A DNA stretch of 64,000 nucleotides, from NCBI RefSeq assembly GCF_024055715.1, contig NZ_JAMXMV010000006.1, positions 372,001 to 436,000 on the forward strand, given 5' to 3'. The number at the start of each line of letters is the position of its first letter. The stretch's first letter is position 1. The translations under genes and the position numbers were made by a program. Positions 52,503-62,342 of this stretch are shown here, piece by piece. This stretch comes from Actinoallomurus soli (GTDB taxonomy: Bacteria; Actinomycetota; Actinomycetes; Streptosporangiales; Streptosporangiaceae). The notes under the pieces are model-generated. The model was not told the DNA's origin, did not search any database, and was given only the letters and a program-made list of their open reading frames with translations.

Positions 52503-54074
52503 TCACGTCAGCCGGGCCCGGCCGAGCTCGCGGAGGCGGTCCTCGGCGTCGGCGGAGTCCCAGCGGACGGAGGCCGCGCGCCCGTCGACCCGCACGGTCG
52601 CCAGCGCGTTGTCGAACCACGGCCCGTCGGTCAGCCGCCAGCGCAGCGGCGGCGTCCGTACCCCGGCGAGCCGCGCCAGCGCCCGTACGGGCAGGTCGCC
52701 GAGGCGGCGGCAGGCCGCCTTGTTGACCATCCTGAACCGGCCCACGAGCGGGTTGCGCAGCGGCGAGCACACGACCTGGGAGATCGGCGTCCGGGTGCCC
52801 CGCACTCTGGCGAGGTAGGAGAAGTGGACGTCGCCGGAGACGAGCGTGATGCTCGCGGGCGGCTGCGGCCCGTTCGCGACGTCGAGCAGGGTGTTCGCCA
52901 CCGCACGGAACGACCGCTGGAACGCCGCCCAGTGCTCCAGGTCGGCGCCCTGCCGGAGCCGCTCACCGAGACCCGCCGCCCACCGGCCCCACGCGCCGCC
53001 CGCGACCGCCTCGTTCCACGCCTCGATGTCGTGGATCGCGGTCGGCAGCAGGAACGGCAGGGACGTCACGACGATGAGATGGTCGACGTCCGCGCGGCAC
53101 TGCTCGTCGAGCCAGGCGTGCTCCGCGTCGTCGAGCATGGCCCGCTCGCCGTCGCGCAGCACCCGCCCGCACCGGCTGTCCACCACCACGACCCTCGTCC
53201 GTCCGTGGTCGTGGACGTAACTCCACCGGACTCCCGCCGGCTCCCGGTCGGCGCGTTCGGCGAACTCGTCCACGAGCGGGCCCGCGTCGCCGTCGGCGGC
53301 GAGGACCTGCCGATAGAGAGGATCGGCGGCGCGCTCCGCCGGGGACAGGTTGCCCAGGTGCTGGTAGACCCAGTACGCGCCGAGCCCGCCGGTGATCCGC
53401 TTCCGCCACCAGGGCCGGTCGTGCATATGCCGCCGCCAGGTCTCGGAGGTGTTCCAGTCGTCGCGGATGTCGTGATCGTCGAAGATCATCGAGCTGGGCA
53501 CCGTGGCCAGCAGCCACCGTACGAGGGGGTCCTCACCCCAGGCGAGCCGGTACAGCTCCGCGTACTCCTCGAAGTCCGCGATCTCGCCGTACGGCGGCTG
53601 CTCGATGTCGCGGCGCGCGGCGATGAACCTCCGGATCTCCGGCCCCGTCTCGTCGGCGTACACCTGGTCGCCGATGAGCAGCAGCTCGTCGGGCGGCTCC
53701 TCGCCCGCCATGAGCCGCCGTGCGTAGACCGCCAGCAGGTCGAAGCCGTGCGACTCCACCGAGGCGGGCGCGACCCGGCACGATCCGACCGCGAACCGCC
53801 GCGCCTCATCGGCCGTACGGGTGCGGATGCGGCCGGGCGGGTCTCCGGCCTCCGGCCACGCCCGCTCGCCGTCGAGCAGTACGTCGTATGGGGCGTCCGA
53901 GCCGGGCTGGAGACCCTCGACGTCCACGAGCGCGTAGTGGTGCCCGTGGACGGTGAAGGTCCGAGCGGTGGCATCGAGGACGCGGACCTCGCACGGCCGG
54001 TCGGTCTCCACCCACACCGTCGCCGTACGGAGACCGACGTGCCGCAGCATCGGCCCGAGCACAATTCGTGTCAT
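52503..54074 (-). CDS. PhoD-like alkaline phosphatase/phosphodiesterase
   Basis: 523 residues of the PhoD-like metallophosphatase family: N-terminal Fn3-like part (LGPMLRHVGLRTATVWVETD), then FAVGSCR, ELLLIGDQVYADE, MIFDDHDIRDDWN, and LVSGDVHFSYLA, the metal-binding motifs. No signal peptide, so probably cytoplasmic, unlike secreted PhoD. It may act on phosphate mono- or diesters. ATG at 54074 without a ribosome site; possibly leaderless. Confidence 0.88.
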   Translation of the reverse strand: MTRIVLGPMLRHVGLRTATVWVETDRPCEVRVLDATARTFTVHGHHYALVDVEGLQPGSDAPYDVLLDGERAWPEAGDPPGRIRTRTADEARRFAVGSCRVAPASVESHGFDLLAVYARRLMAGEEPPDELLLIGDQVYADETGPEIRRFIAARRDIEQPPYGEIADFEEYAELYRLAWGEDPLVRWLLATVPSSMIFDDHDIRDDWNTSETWRRHMHDRPWWRKRITGGLGAYWVYQHLGNLSPAERAADPLYRQVLAADGDAGPLVDEFAERADREPAGVRWSYVHDHGRTRVVVVDSRCGRVLRDGERAMLDDAEHAWLDEQCRADVDHLIVVTSLPFLLPTAIHDIEAWNEAVAGGAWGRWAAGLGERLRQGADLEHWAAFQRSFRAVANTLLDVANGPQPPASITLVSGDVHFSYLARVRGTRTPISQVVCSPLRNPLVGRFRMVNKAACRRLGDLPVRALARLAGVRTPPLRWRLTDGPWFDNALATVRVDGRAASVRWDSADAEDRLRELGRARLT

Positions 54075-54227
54075 GACTGTACGGACTATCGCGACTCGGC
54101 CGCCACGTCCACCAGGGGGCGGCGTCCCACGGCGGTAAGCGGTCGGCCGGACGCCGTTCATCCCGATGTGATCAACTATGCGGCGTACCAGTGAAGTGAT
54201 CTTCTGTTACCCGAGGGAAAGCTCCCC

Positions 54228-55343
54228 ATGATGCAACGCGTCACCCGTCGTGCCGCTCGCCGTATCGCCACGGTGGTCGCTCCCGTCGCGGTCGTCGGAA
54301 CCCTGGCGGCCCCCGGAGCCGCGTACGCCGCCACGCCGGCCCCTGCGGCCCGTACGACCGCCACCTGCCCTCCCGCGGCCACGGCGGTCGGCTACAGCGA
54401 CGCACTGAACAAGGCCGTGTTCGACGGGATCGAGGTCGGCGGACTGTCGGCCATCGCCTACGACCGGCGCACCCGCGGGTACGTGACCGTGGAGGACCAC
54501 AGCGGCACCCAGCCCGCCCGGCTCTTCTTCTTCCGCGACACCAGCGCGCCCAAGGTCACCGGCATCCTCGGGCTCACCAAGCCGGACGGCACCCCCTACG
54601 ACGGGAACAACTTCGACGGCGAGGGCGTCGCCGTCCTCCCGAACGGGAACTTCCTGGTCAGCTCGGAGACCGAGCCGTCGGTCCGCGTCTTCGACCGCAA
54701 GGGCCGGGAACGCGGCTCGCTCGAGGTCCCGGCGCGCTTCCAGGTCGCCCCGGCCGGTGAGGCGACCGTCAACGCCACCCTCGAGGGGCTCAGCATCTCC
54801 CCGGACGGACGTCACGTGTACGCCGCGATGGAGGGCACGCTCAGCGGGGACGCGCCGGCCACCGGCGAGGCCGTCTGGCGGCGCATCCTGGTGTACCGCG
54901 CCCACGGCGACGGCTACCGGCTCACCCGCCAGATCGGCTACCGCGTCGACCCCGGCGACCGCATCGCCGACGTCGCCGCGTACGGTGACGGCCGACTGCT
55001 GGTCCTCGAAGCGGCCTACGACGCGGCCAAGGGCAACACCATCCGGCTGTACGCCGTGCGCGACGCCGACCGGGCGACGGACGTGAGCAAGGTCGCGAAC
55101 CTCTCCACCGCGCCGTCCCGCGCCATCGTGCGCAAGGAGCTCGTCTCCGACCTGGTCCACTGCCCGACGCTGGGCGCCACCAGCCCCGAGCCGCAGACCA
55201 ACCCCCTGCTGGACAACTACGAGGGCCTCCAGGTCGACACCTCCGCCGGCCTCCGCAGGGCCCGGATCCACCTCATCAGCGACGACAACTTCTCCGCCGG
55301 CCAGGTGACGCGAGTCCTGACCCTCACCGCCCGCCTGCCCTGA
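54228..55343 (+). CDS. Secreted phytase-like/esterase-like beta-propeller protein
   Basis: 371 residues with a Sec signal peptide ending AAPGAAYA. The mature protein matches the phytase-like esterase family: VGGLSAIAYD, NNFDGEGVAVLPNGNFLVSSETEPSVRVFD, ATLEGLSISPDGRHVYAAMEG, NYEGLQVD. These are beta-propeller repeats; catalytic role is not established. Divergent from the PhoD-like gene; both may serve phosphate scavenging (inference). A strong hairpin follows. Confidence 0.88.
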   Translation: MMQRVTRRAARRIATVVAPVAVVGTLAAPGAAYAATPAPAARTTATCPPAATAVGYSDALNKAVFDGIEVGGLSAIAYDRRTRGYVTVEDHSGTQPARLFFFRDTSAPKVTGILGLTKPDGTPYDGNNFDGEGVAVLPNGNFLVSSETEPSVRVFDRKGRERGSLEVPARFQVAPAGEATVNATLEGLSISPDGRHVYAAMEGTLSGDAPATGEAVWRRILVYRAHGDGYRLTRQIGYRVDPGDRIADVAAYGDGRLLVLEAAYDAAKGNTIRLYAVRDADRATDVSKVANLSTAPSRAIVRKELVSDLVHCPTLGATSPEPQTNPLLDNYEGLQVDTSAGLRRARIHLISDDNFSAGQVTRVLTLTARLP

Positions 55344-55349
55344 CCCACC

Positions 55350-55383
55350 ACCGAAGCGCCGCCGAACCGGGCGGCGCTTCGGT
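55350..55383. terminator. Bidirectional terminator, 14-bp perfect stem
   Basis: ACCGAAGCGCCGCC and its complement pair with a 6-base loop, 7 bases after the phytase-like stop and 18 before the convergent epoxide hydrolase stop. A second CCCCC/GGGGG hairpin follows at 55386-55400. Confidence 0.85.
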
Positions 55384-55400
55384 CTCCCCCATGGAGGGGG

Positions 55401-56531
55401 TCAACGGAGCCTGCCGAAGTACTCCCTGATGTCCGCCGCGAGGACGTCGGGGAGTTCCATGGCGACGAAGTGGTTGCTCGGGGGACGGTTCTCGCCCCAG
55501 TGGACGATGTCGTTGTCGCGTTCGGCCAGGCGCCGGATCCCGGGCGGCCCGCTGTAGACGCCTGTGGGAACCGCGGACTGGCCCTTCGGCCAGACGAACC
55601 GCGCGCTGTCGTACATGAACCATGAGGACGACCCCGAGGTCCCCGTCAGCCAGTACAAGGTCACGTTGGTCAGCAGCAGGTCACGGTCGATGGCGTCCTC
55701 CGGCACGGCCACCGTGTAGGCGAACTCCTTGAACTTCTGCGTCAGCCACGCCAGCAGGGCGACCGGCGAGTCCTGCCACCCGTAGGCGAAGGTCTGCGGG
55801 GCGGCGCGCAGCAGCGCGTGATGGTCCACGCCGCCGGCCCACTCGGCCATCTGCCGGAAGATCTCCCGTTCCGCCTCGCTCATCACCGGCAGGTCGTCCT
55901 CGGTGGGGACTCCGAGACCGCTGTCGATGTGCACGCCGACGACGTGCTCGGGATCGACCGCCCCCAGTGCCGGGGTGACGTACGCGCCGAGGTCGCCGCC
56001 CTGCGCGCCGTACCGGGAGTAACCGAGACGGGCCATCAGCGCCGCCCAGAGCCGGGCGACCCGCGTGACGTCCCAGCCCGTCTCCCGCGGCGCCGCCGAG
56101 AACCCGAAGCCGGGGAGCGAGGGCACGACGACGTGGAACGCCTGGCCCGGGTCGCCGCCGTACGCCCCGGGATCGGTCAGCGGGCCGATCAGGTCGACGA
56201 ACTCGACGAACGAGTTCGGCCAGCCGTGCGTGAGGATCAGCGGGAGCGCGTCCGGGTGCGGTGAGCGTACGTGCAGGAAGTGCACGTCCTGACCGTCGAT
56301 CGTGGTCATGAACTGCGGGAAGCCGTTCAGTCTCGCCTCATGGGCGCGCCAGTCGTAGCCGTCGCGCCAGTAGGCGGCGAGGTCCTTCAGGTAGGCCACC
56401 GGAACTCCACGGCTCCACCCCTCGCCCGGCAGTTGCGCGGGCCAGCGGGTACGGGTCAGGCGCTCGCGCAGGTCGTCCAGGTCGGCCTGCGGCACCTCGA
56501 TGCGGAACGGCCGGATCTCTTCGCCCATCAC
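55401..56531 (-). CDS. Epoxide hydrolase
   Basis: 376 residues, alpha/beta hydrolase with the microsomal-type epoxide hydrolase N-domain ([23 protein letters not shown]). Oxyanion motif HGWPNS, nucleophile Asp in GAQGGDLG, catalytic His in [12 protein letters not shown]. Opens epoxides to diols. Divergent from the WYL regulator gene with a 98-base gap holding a palindrome, so regulation by that protein is likely. Confidence 0.93.
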   Translation of the reverse strand: MMGEEIRPFRIEVPQADLDDLRERLTRTRWPAQLPGEGWSRGVPVAYLKDLAAYWRDGYDWRAHEARLNGFPQFMTTIDGQDVHFLHVRSPHPDALPLILTHGWPNSFVEFVDLIGPLTDPGAYGGDPGQAFHVVVPSLPGFGFSAAPRETGWDVTRVARLWAALMARLGYSRYGAQGGDLGAYVTPALGAVDPEHVVGVHIDSGLGVPTEDDLPVMSEAEREIFRQMAEWAGGVDHHALLRAAPQTFAYGWQDSPVALLAWLTQKFKEFAYTVAVPEDAIDRDLLLTNVTLYWLTGTSGSSSWFMYDSARFVWPKGQSAVPTGVYSGPPGIRRLAERDNDIVHWGENRPPSNHFVAMELPDVLAADIREYFGRLR

Positions 56532-56600
56532 GTCTCCTCCGTGGTCGGGTCCGTACGGCGGGGTGCCCGCCGTCGACTTCCACCGACGCTAGACCGCATG

Positions 56601-56623
56601 TAGGTCGGAATCTGTCCTAGACT
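56601..56623. promoter_or_regulatory. Operator-like palindrome overlapping a -10 box
   Basis: TAGGTCGGAATCTGTCCTA (56601-56619) is an imperfect palindrome; its right arm overlaps TAGACT (56618-56623), a good -10 hexamer 6 bases before the GTG of the WYL gene. That spacing implies a leaderless mRNA and autoregulation. Confidence 0.5.
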
Positions 56624-56629
56624 CCGGCC

Positions 56630-57625
56630 GTGACCGCGGCCCGCCTCCTGACGTTGCTGTCCCTGCTGCAGACTCCGCGCGAGTGGCCGGGCAGCGAGCT
56701 CGCCGAGCGCATGGGCGTCAGCCCGCGTACGGTCCGGCGCGACGTCGAGCGGCTGCGCGACCTCGGCTATCCGGTCGAGGCCACGATGGGCCCGGCGGGC
56801 GGATACCGCCTCGTCGCGGGTACGGCCATGCCACCGTTGCTCGTCGACGACGAGGAGGCGGTGGCCATCGCGGTCGCCCTCAGCACCGCCGCCGCGCATC
56901 CCGTCGGTGGCATGGCGGAGGCGTCACTGCGGGCTCTGACCAAACTGGAACAGGTGCTGCCGTCGCGCCTCCGGCACCGCGTGGGCGCACTCAACGCCGC
57001 CACCGTCGCGCTGCTGGACGAGGCCGGTCCGAGCATCGACCCGGACGACCTCACGACCGTCGCCGTCGCCGCGGCGAGCCACCGGCGGCTGCGGTTCGCC
57101 TACCGGTCCCGCGAGGACCGTGCCCGCGAGAACCGTGCCCGCGAGGATCCCGACGCCGACGCCGACGCCGACCGCCTCGTGGAGCCGTACCGGCTGGTCG
57201 CCGCCGGGCGCCGCTGGTACCTCGTCGCGTACGACCTCGGCCGTGAGGACTGGCGCATCTTCCGCATGGACCGGGTCCGGCGACCGCGGCCGACGGGCGT
57301 GCCGAACACCCCGCGCCGGCCGCCCGAGGAGGACGCGGCCGCCTACGTCACCCGCAAGCTGCACTCGGTGGTCCCGACCTACCGGGCCCTGGTGACCCTC
57401 CACCTGCCGGCCGACGACGCGCCGGCGTCCCGGCTTGGTGCGGTCGAACCGGTCGACGCGCGCACCTGCCGCCTGCGCACCCACGCCGACACGCTCGACT
57501 GGCTCGCGCTGCGACTCGCGATGCTCGGCTGCGAGTTCACCGTGCACGAACCGCCGGAACTCATCGAGTACCTGCGATCCCTCGGCGCCCGCGTCCTCCG
57601 CGCCACCGGCGACCCGGCGACGTGA
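56630..57625 (+). CDS. WYL-domain transcription regulator (YafY-like)
   Basis: 331 residues: an N-terminal helix-turn-helix (WPGSELAERMGVSPRTVRRDVERLRDLGYPV), then a WYL domain (LVEPYRLVAAGRRWYLVAYDLGREDWRIFRMDRV) that binds nucleic acid or small ligands, and a C-terminal extension. An insert with RE-x-RARE-type units (residues about 160-178) interrupts the WYL region. GTG start, probably leaderless. It likely represses itself and the divergent epoxide hydrolase. Confidence 0.92.
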   Translation: MTAARLLTLLSLLQTPREWPGSELAERMGVSPRTVRRDVERLRDLGYPVEATMGPAGGYRLVAGTAMPPLLVDDEEAVAIAVALSTAAAHPVGGMAEASLRALTKLEQVLPSRLRHRVGALNAATVALLDEAGPSIDPDDLTTVAVAAASHRRLRFAYRSREDRARENRAREDPDADADADRLVEPYRLVAAGRRWYLVAYDLGREDWRIFRMDRVRRPRPTGVPNTPRRPPEEDAAAYVTRKLHSVVPTYRALVTLHLPADDAPASRLGAVEPVDARTCRLRTHADTLDWLALRLAMLGCEFTVHEPPELIEYLRSLGARVLRATGDPAT

Positions 57626-58115
57626 CGCCGGTCGACGGCCGACCTCGACCGGGCGGTCCGCCGGAGGGACCAGGGGACAGGCGGCGGGCGGGCCAGAGAT
57701 ACGCCGCGGCGGTGAGCATGCCCGCTGTGACGATCATCAGCAGGAGCCGGTAGTCCACGACGGAGACCAGGGCGGCGCCGGCGGCGATGGAGACCGTCTG
57801 CGGTCCGGTGACCAGCGTTTCGGCCGCGGTGGAGACCCGGCCGATCAGCGGCCCGGGCGTACGCCGCTGGATGACGGTGGTGAATCCGACGACCGTCGTC
57901 GCCTGACCCACGCCGGTGATCACCAGGCCGATGAGGATGACGGGCAGCGACGGGAGGGCGTACAGGCCGTTCCCGAGCCCGACCGCCGCCAGGCCGATCG
58001 CGATCGCGGTGAGCTCGCCGACCCTCGCGATGAGCCGGGCGACCCGGAGCCCACCGGCGATGGCGCCGAGTCCCTGCGCCGAGGTGAGCACGCCGACGAA
58101 CGCGGGCGGCCGGTG
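57561..58115 (-). pseudogene. MFS transporter fragment (C-terminal half only)
   Basis: The frame reads a run of five to six hydrophobic segments typical of the second half of an MFS exporter (VGVLTSAQGLGAIAGG, IGLVITGVGQATTVVGF, PLIGRVSTAAETLVTGPQ). Homology-like sequence stops near 58115, just upstream of the oppositely oriented SMI1 gene, and no N-terminal half or fitting start follows. The 3' end overlaps the WYL gene by 65 bases. Probably a truncated gene. Confidence 0.7.
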
Positions 58116-58163
58116 CTGGAAAGTCCCGCTAGGGTCAGCAGGCCATCCTGGAAAGGAACGATT

Positions 58164-58796
58164 GTGTCCGTGCATCCCGCTGTCCAAGCGCTTCTTCAGA
58201 TCATGCCCGCCGATCACGGGGTGGACGAGCAACTGAATTGGCCGGCGGTCGAGGAGACGTTGGGCGTCCGGCTGCCGAGCGACTACAAGTCGTTCATGGC
58301 CACCTACGGCGGTGGGAGCATCGGTGAAGACGGGATGTCCATCTTGCTCCCGCTCCCGGTCGAGTATCCGCAATGGGATCCGGACAGCATCGGCGGCTAT
58401 ACGCCGACTTTGCGCTACATCTGGGAGGACGCGGGCGGGGTACCGGGAGTATCACTGGGATCGGACGCCGTCTTGGCCTGGGGGATTCACACTAACGCCA
58501 ATGACCTCGGCTGGCTGATGTCCGGCCCGGACCCCGATACATGGCCGGTGGTCGCATTCAGGCGGCACGGCGACCCGTATTGGGCGATGTTCGACTGCGG
58601 CATGGTCGACTTCATCAGAAGGCTGATGACGGCCGAGTTCGACGAGTGCCCCCTCAGCGACCTTTCACTTTGGGGCCGCCCATCACCGTTCGTCCACTGG
58701 CGCGAACAGCAACGCCGGTGGCTTCAAGGGCTGGACCCGATGACCGGGGAACCTGATCCGATCATCCAGGACTTCCTTAGCCGGCCCAGCCCTTAA
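58164..58796 (+). CDS. SMI1/KNR4-family protein
   Basis: 210 residues of the SUKH superfamily: LNWPAVEETLGVRLPSDYKSFMATYGGGSI, then a strand-rich region ending FDCGMVDFIRRLMTAEF. Many bacterial SUKH proteins are immunity proteins against contact-delivered toxins; no toxin gene is next to this one. The GTG at 58164 follows AAAGGAA, and TAGGGT about 35 bases upstream may be its -10 box. It sits where an MFS gene was cut, and its codon use is a little less GC-extreme than its neighbours, suggesting acquisition. Confidence 0.85.
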   Translation: MSVHPAVQALLQIMPADHGVDEQLNWPAVEETLGVRLPSDYKSFMATYGGGSIGEDGMSILLPLPVEYPQWDPDSIGGYTPTLRYIWEDAGGVPGVSLGSDAVLAWGIHTNANDLGWLMSGPDPDTWPVVAFRRHGDPYWAMFDCGMVDFIRRLMTAEFDECPLSDLSLWGRPSPFVHWREQQRRWLQGLDPMTGEPDPIIQDFLSRPSP

Positions 58797-58906
58797 CCTG
58801 ATCCACCACTGCGGCAGGCTGGACGCTCGCGCACACCTCCCGCCCACTGAGTCGACGCCGTCGCGATCGCGAACTCCTGCTCGACGTTCCGGCGGGGCGC
58901 GTGGGC

Positions 58907-60160
58907 TCAGCGCATGAACTCGACCTCCGGGTAGGACGGCGAGGGACCATCGAGGATGGGGGCGCTCCGGTGGGCGAGGAAATGCTCGAAGAACGCGGCG
59001 GTGTACGCGCGTACCACGATCGGGGCACGGTGGTCGTCGATGTCGCCGAAGTCCAGGCGCCATGCCTCGGCGGGCAGCTGCTGGTCCAGGCCCCACGCGC
59101 GGGCGTTGATGGCGAGGTCGGTGAAGCGGTAATGGCCCGAGCCGTCCAGGCGGAGCCAATGGTGCCAGCCGTGTAGCCGCGGCAGGAATACGCTCCAGGT
59201 GGGATCCTGATCGGCGCCGTCACCGGGTGCGTGCCAGCCGCTGCCGAACACGAGGAACGGGCGGCGCAGGCCGGTCTCCTGGACCGGACCGATCACCAAT
59301 CCGTCCAGGTCGACACCGGCGCGGATGCGCTTGTCCTCATGCAGGGCCTCAGCGGTGGTCGAGCCGCCCAGGGAGTGGCCGAACATTCCGACCCGGTGCA
59401 GGTCCAGGGCGTCTGCCAGGCCGGTGGGCAGCGGGCGGCGCTCGGCGTCCGGATTTGCCATGTGGGAGATCCGGGAGAGTTGGTCGAGTACGAAGGTCGT
59501 GTCGCGGACGCGCACGGCCTGCAGCCGATTCCAGAGGCGATCGTTCTCCTCGTCCGAGCCCCTGGCGCACTGTGCGGCGTCGCCCGTGACGAGTCGGCCG
59601 TCGGGGAACTCCACCTCGGCCGCTTCGTGCGTACTGGCCATCGCGGCGACGACGAAGCCGCGACTGGCCAGCTCTTCGTCGATGAACGTCGTGTCGGTTC
59701 GGTCCGAGCACCAGCCGGGATAGAACAGGACCACCGGGTGCCGGGTTCCCGCGACCGGGGCGTCGACGTGGCTGTGGGTGGTCGCGGCGGTGATCGCACC
59801 CGGCGGTAGATGATGATCGGCCTCGAGCTGGGCGGCCTCCTTGGGCGGCATGTACGGGGCCACCGGGCGGCCCGCGGTGTCCCGTGCGGGATACCACAGT
59901 TGCACCATCAGCTCCCGCGGTCGTTTCCCGTCGCCCAGGGGGTCGGTGCGCGAGGCGTCGACGAGATGAAGCGAGGCCGTGCCGACCTGGTGCGGGCCTG
60001 TCGGTGGCGGAAGGTACAACGGCGCGGTCGCTTCCTGACGGGAGACCGCTCTGCCATGGAGGCGGGCGGCCTCCGCCGGCGCGGCCCCTGCCGGTGCCGC
60101 CGTTGTCAGCGTGGCCACCGCGAGCGCGGCGAGAGTCTTTCGTTTGTGGTCGACGAGCAT
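58907..60160 (-). CDS. Secreted alpha/beta hydrolase (PAF-acetylhydrolase/dienelactone-hydrolase-like)
   Basis: 417 residues with a signal peptide (KTLAALAVATLTTAAPAGAAPAEA is the region). Nucleophile in GMFGHSLGGSTTAEAL, acid in LDGLVIGP, His in LDGSGHYRFTD; QLWYPARDTAGRP is the typical N-terminal segment. Like bacterial PAF-acetylhydrolase II relatives and polyester hydrolases, it should cleave short-chain esters outside the cell. The ATG at 60160 follows GAGG and is preferred over the GTG at 60166. Confidence 0.88.
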   Translation of the reverse strand: MLVDHKRKTLAALAVATLTTAAPAGAAPAEAARLHGRAVSRQEATAPLYLPPPTGPHQVGTASLHLVDASRTDPLGDGKRPRELMVQLWYPARDTAGRPVAPYMPPKEAAQLEADHHLPPGAITAATTHSHVDAPVAGTRHPVVLFYPGWCSDRTDTTFIDEELASRGFVVAAMASTHEAAEVEFPDGRLVTGDAAQCARGSDEENDRLWNRLQAVRVRDTTFVLDQLSRISHMANPDAERRPLPTGLADALDLHRVGMFGHSLGGSTTAEALHEDKRIRAGVDLDGLVIGPVQETGLRRPFLVFGSGWHAPGDGADQDPTWSVFLPRLHGWHHWLRLDGSGHYRFTDLAINARAWGLDQQLPAEAWRLDFGDIDDHRAPIVVRAYTAAFFEHFLAHRSAPILDGPSPSYPEVEFMR

Positions 60161-60402
60161 CGGCACCTCGGGTTCTGGGTGGTGAGCACGAGCCCGGTCT
60201 CGGCCGGACTGATGAGGGCGACGCTAGATCGGATTTCTGCACCGGGCGTCCCACCGCGGGCCCGACCTTTCACCGCGGCGCGGTACGTGGGTGCCATCGA
60301 GGTGGGCTCGCCGGCCGTCCGCGGCCTGGTCAGGAGAGGGGCAGGGCCCGGTGCGTCGTACTTTGGTACCGGTCCGACCTGCTGATTCGCGCCCAGGGTC
60401 GG

Positions 60403-61677
60403 ATGCCGAGGGAGATGGTTCCTCCTAGTGTCGGCGTCGTGATCGAAGTTCGCGGGCCGACCAGGCGGTATGGTCCCGAGGCCGCCGCGGAGGCCCGTAC
60501 GCCGGCGCCGGCCCGATGGGTCCGCCGGGTCTGCGGATTCGTCCGCGCCGTCGACGCGCGTCACCCGCTGTGGTGGGACGTCGGGCTGCCGGTCGCCCTG
60601 GCACTGGTCACGCTGCGTCCCTACCTCGGTGCGTCGTACGTGGGTTGGGCGGTGTGGCTGAGCTTCGTCGCTCCCCTGCCGTGGCGTCGCAGACGCCCCT
60701 TCCGGGTGCTGCTCGCCATGGCGGTTCCGGTCGTGCTCTCCCTGGGGGACGGGACCGTGCCGCCCAACGCTCTGGGACTTTGCGTCGCCCTGTACGGAGT
60801 GGCCCTGCGTTCGGCGATCTCGCGGGTGACCTTGAGCGGGCTGCTGACCGGCGCGGCCATCGCCGCGGACGTCATGTGGTGGCGGAGCGATGGCCTGGGC
60901 CTGCGGATCCTCACCGGCCTCATGCCATGCGCCGCGAGCCTCCTGCTGGGCTTGTTCGTCCGCGTCCGCCGGGAGGAGATCGCCGCGCTGGAGGACAAGG
61001 CCACCCTGCTGGAACGACAACGTGATCAGCAGGCCCGTCTCGCGGCGGCGGCCGAGCGGAACGCGGTCGCCCGTGAGATGCACGACATCATCGGTCACAA
61101 TCTGTCGGTCATCGCCGGCCTCGCGGACGGCGGGAGATTCGCCGCGGCCAAGGCCCCGGACCGGGCCGTACAGGCCTTGGAGGCCATCAGCGACACCAGT
61201 CGGCAGGCCCTGGACGAACTGCGGCGCGTGCTGGGCGTCCTCCGAGACGACGATCCGGCGCGGGGGCCGGCTGGTCTGGCGCCGCAGCCCACTCTGGCCG
61301 ACCTCGACGAACTGCTGGATCGGTTGCGGGACACGGGGCTGACCGTCCGGTACACGACTACGGGAAGCCCGCACGCCCTGTCCGCCGGGCACCAGCTGAT
61401 GATCTATCGCATGGTGCAGGAATCGCTGACGAACGTCCTCAAGCACGCCGGTCCGGGCTGTGTGACGCGGGTGCGAGTACGGCACGATCCGGAAGGGGTG
61501 ACGGTCACGGTGACGAACACCGGCGGCCCTGCCGGCACCGAGGCCGGTGGCGCCGGTCAGGGGCTCACGGGGATGCGTGAGCGAGCGGCCCTGTACGACG
61601 GCAGGCTGCGGGCGGGACCGCTGCCTGCCGGGGGATGGCACGTCGACCTATGGCTCCCCCGGGAGCGGGACCGGTGA
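60403..61677 (+). CDS. NarL-type sensor histidine kinase
   Basis: 424 residues: five or so membrane segments (60-200), a coiled linker (EEIAALEDKATLLERQRDQQ), HisKA_3 with the phospho-His in AREMHDIIGHNLSVIAG, and HATPase (MVQESLTNVLKHAGPG, QGLTGMRERAALY). Typical DesK/NarX-type actinobacterial kinase. The start is uncertain: ATG 60403 has AGGG upstream, ATG 60415 and GTG 60439 (7 bases after TAGTGT, possibly leaderless) also fit. Coupled to the regulator gene by GTGA. Confidence 0.92.
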   Translation: MPREMVPPSVGVVIEVRGPTRRYGPEAAAEARTPAPARWVRRVCGFVRAVDARHPLWWDVGLPVALALVTLRPYLGASYVGWAVWLSFVAPLPWRRRRPFRVLLAMAVPVVLSLGDGTVPPNALGLCVALYGVALRSAISRVTLSGLLTGAAIAADVMWWRSDGLGLRILTGLMPCAASLLLGLFVRVRREEIAALEDKATLLERQRDQQARLAAAAERNAVAREMHDIIGHNLSVIAGLADGGRFAAAKAPDRAVQALEAISDTSRQALDELRRVLGVLRDDDPARGPAGLAPQPTLADLDELLDRLRDTGLTVRYTTTGSPHALSAGHQLMIYRMVQESLTNVLKHAGPGCVTRVRVRHDPEGVTVTVTNTGGPAGTEAGGAGQGLTGMRERAALYDGRLRAGPLPAGGWHVDLWLPRERDR

Positions 61678-62342
61678 TCACCGTAGTGATCGCCGACGAT
61701 CTGGCGCTGCAGCGATTCGGATTTCGGATGCTGCTCGAGAGCCAGGACGACATGACCGTCGTCGGCGAGGCCACCGGCGGCTCGGAAGCGGTCCGGATGA
61801 CGGCGGAGCTGGGCCCTGACGTCGTGCTGATGGACGTCCGCATGCCAGGCCTCGACGGCGTCGAGGCGACCCGTCGCATCATCGCGTCCGGCGGCCGCAG
61901 CCGCGTCCTCATCCTGACCACGTTCGATCTGGACGAATACGCCTTCGCCGGGCTGCGGGCCGGGGCCAGCGGCTTTCTGGTGAAGGACGCGCTCCCGGAC
62001 GATCTGCTGTCCGGTATCCGCGCGGTCGCCGACGGGAACGCCGTCGTGGCCCCGGCGCTGACACGGAGGCTCCTTGACCGGTTTGCGCACCGCTTCCCGG
62101 TCCCCGGAGCGGCCGGCGAACCCGATCCGCGGCTGCGGTCGCTGACCGAGCGCGAACGCGGCGTTCTCCTCTGCATCGCCCAGGGCTGCACCAACAAGGA
62201 GATCGCCGAACGCCTGGTCCTGGCGGAGTCGACGGTCAAGACGCATGTCGGACGCGTCCTGGCCAAGATCGGCGCACGTGACCGGGTGCAGGCCGTGATC
62301 TTCGCTTATGACATCGGCCTGGTGACCCCGGAGGGCCGCTGA
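61674..62342 (+). CDS. NarL/LuxR-family response regulator
   Basis: 222 residues: receiver domain (VVIADDLALQRFGFRMLL, phospho-Asp in VVLMDVRMPGLDG, Lys in FLVKDAL) and LuxR helix-turn-helix (LTERERGVLLCIAQGCTNKEIAERLVLAESTVKTHVGRVL). It is controlled by the overlapping kinase gene. Targets are unknown; no transporter is adjacent, though the secreted hydrolase lies divergently upstream of the kinase. GTG at 61674 with GGGAG. Confidence 0.95.
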   Translation: MITVVIADDLALQRFGFRMLLESQDDMTVVGEATGGSEAVRMTAELGPDVVLMDVRMPGLDGVEATRRIIASGGRSRVLILTTFDLDEYAFAGLRAGASGFLVKDALPDDLLSGIRAVADGNAVVAPALTRRLLDRFAHRFPVPGAAGEPDPRLRSLTERERGVLLCIAQGCTNKEIAERLVLAESTVKTHVGRVLAKIGARDRVQAVIFAYDIGLVTPEGR

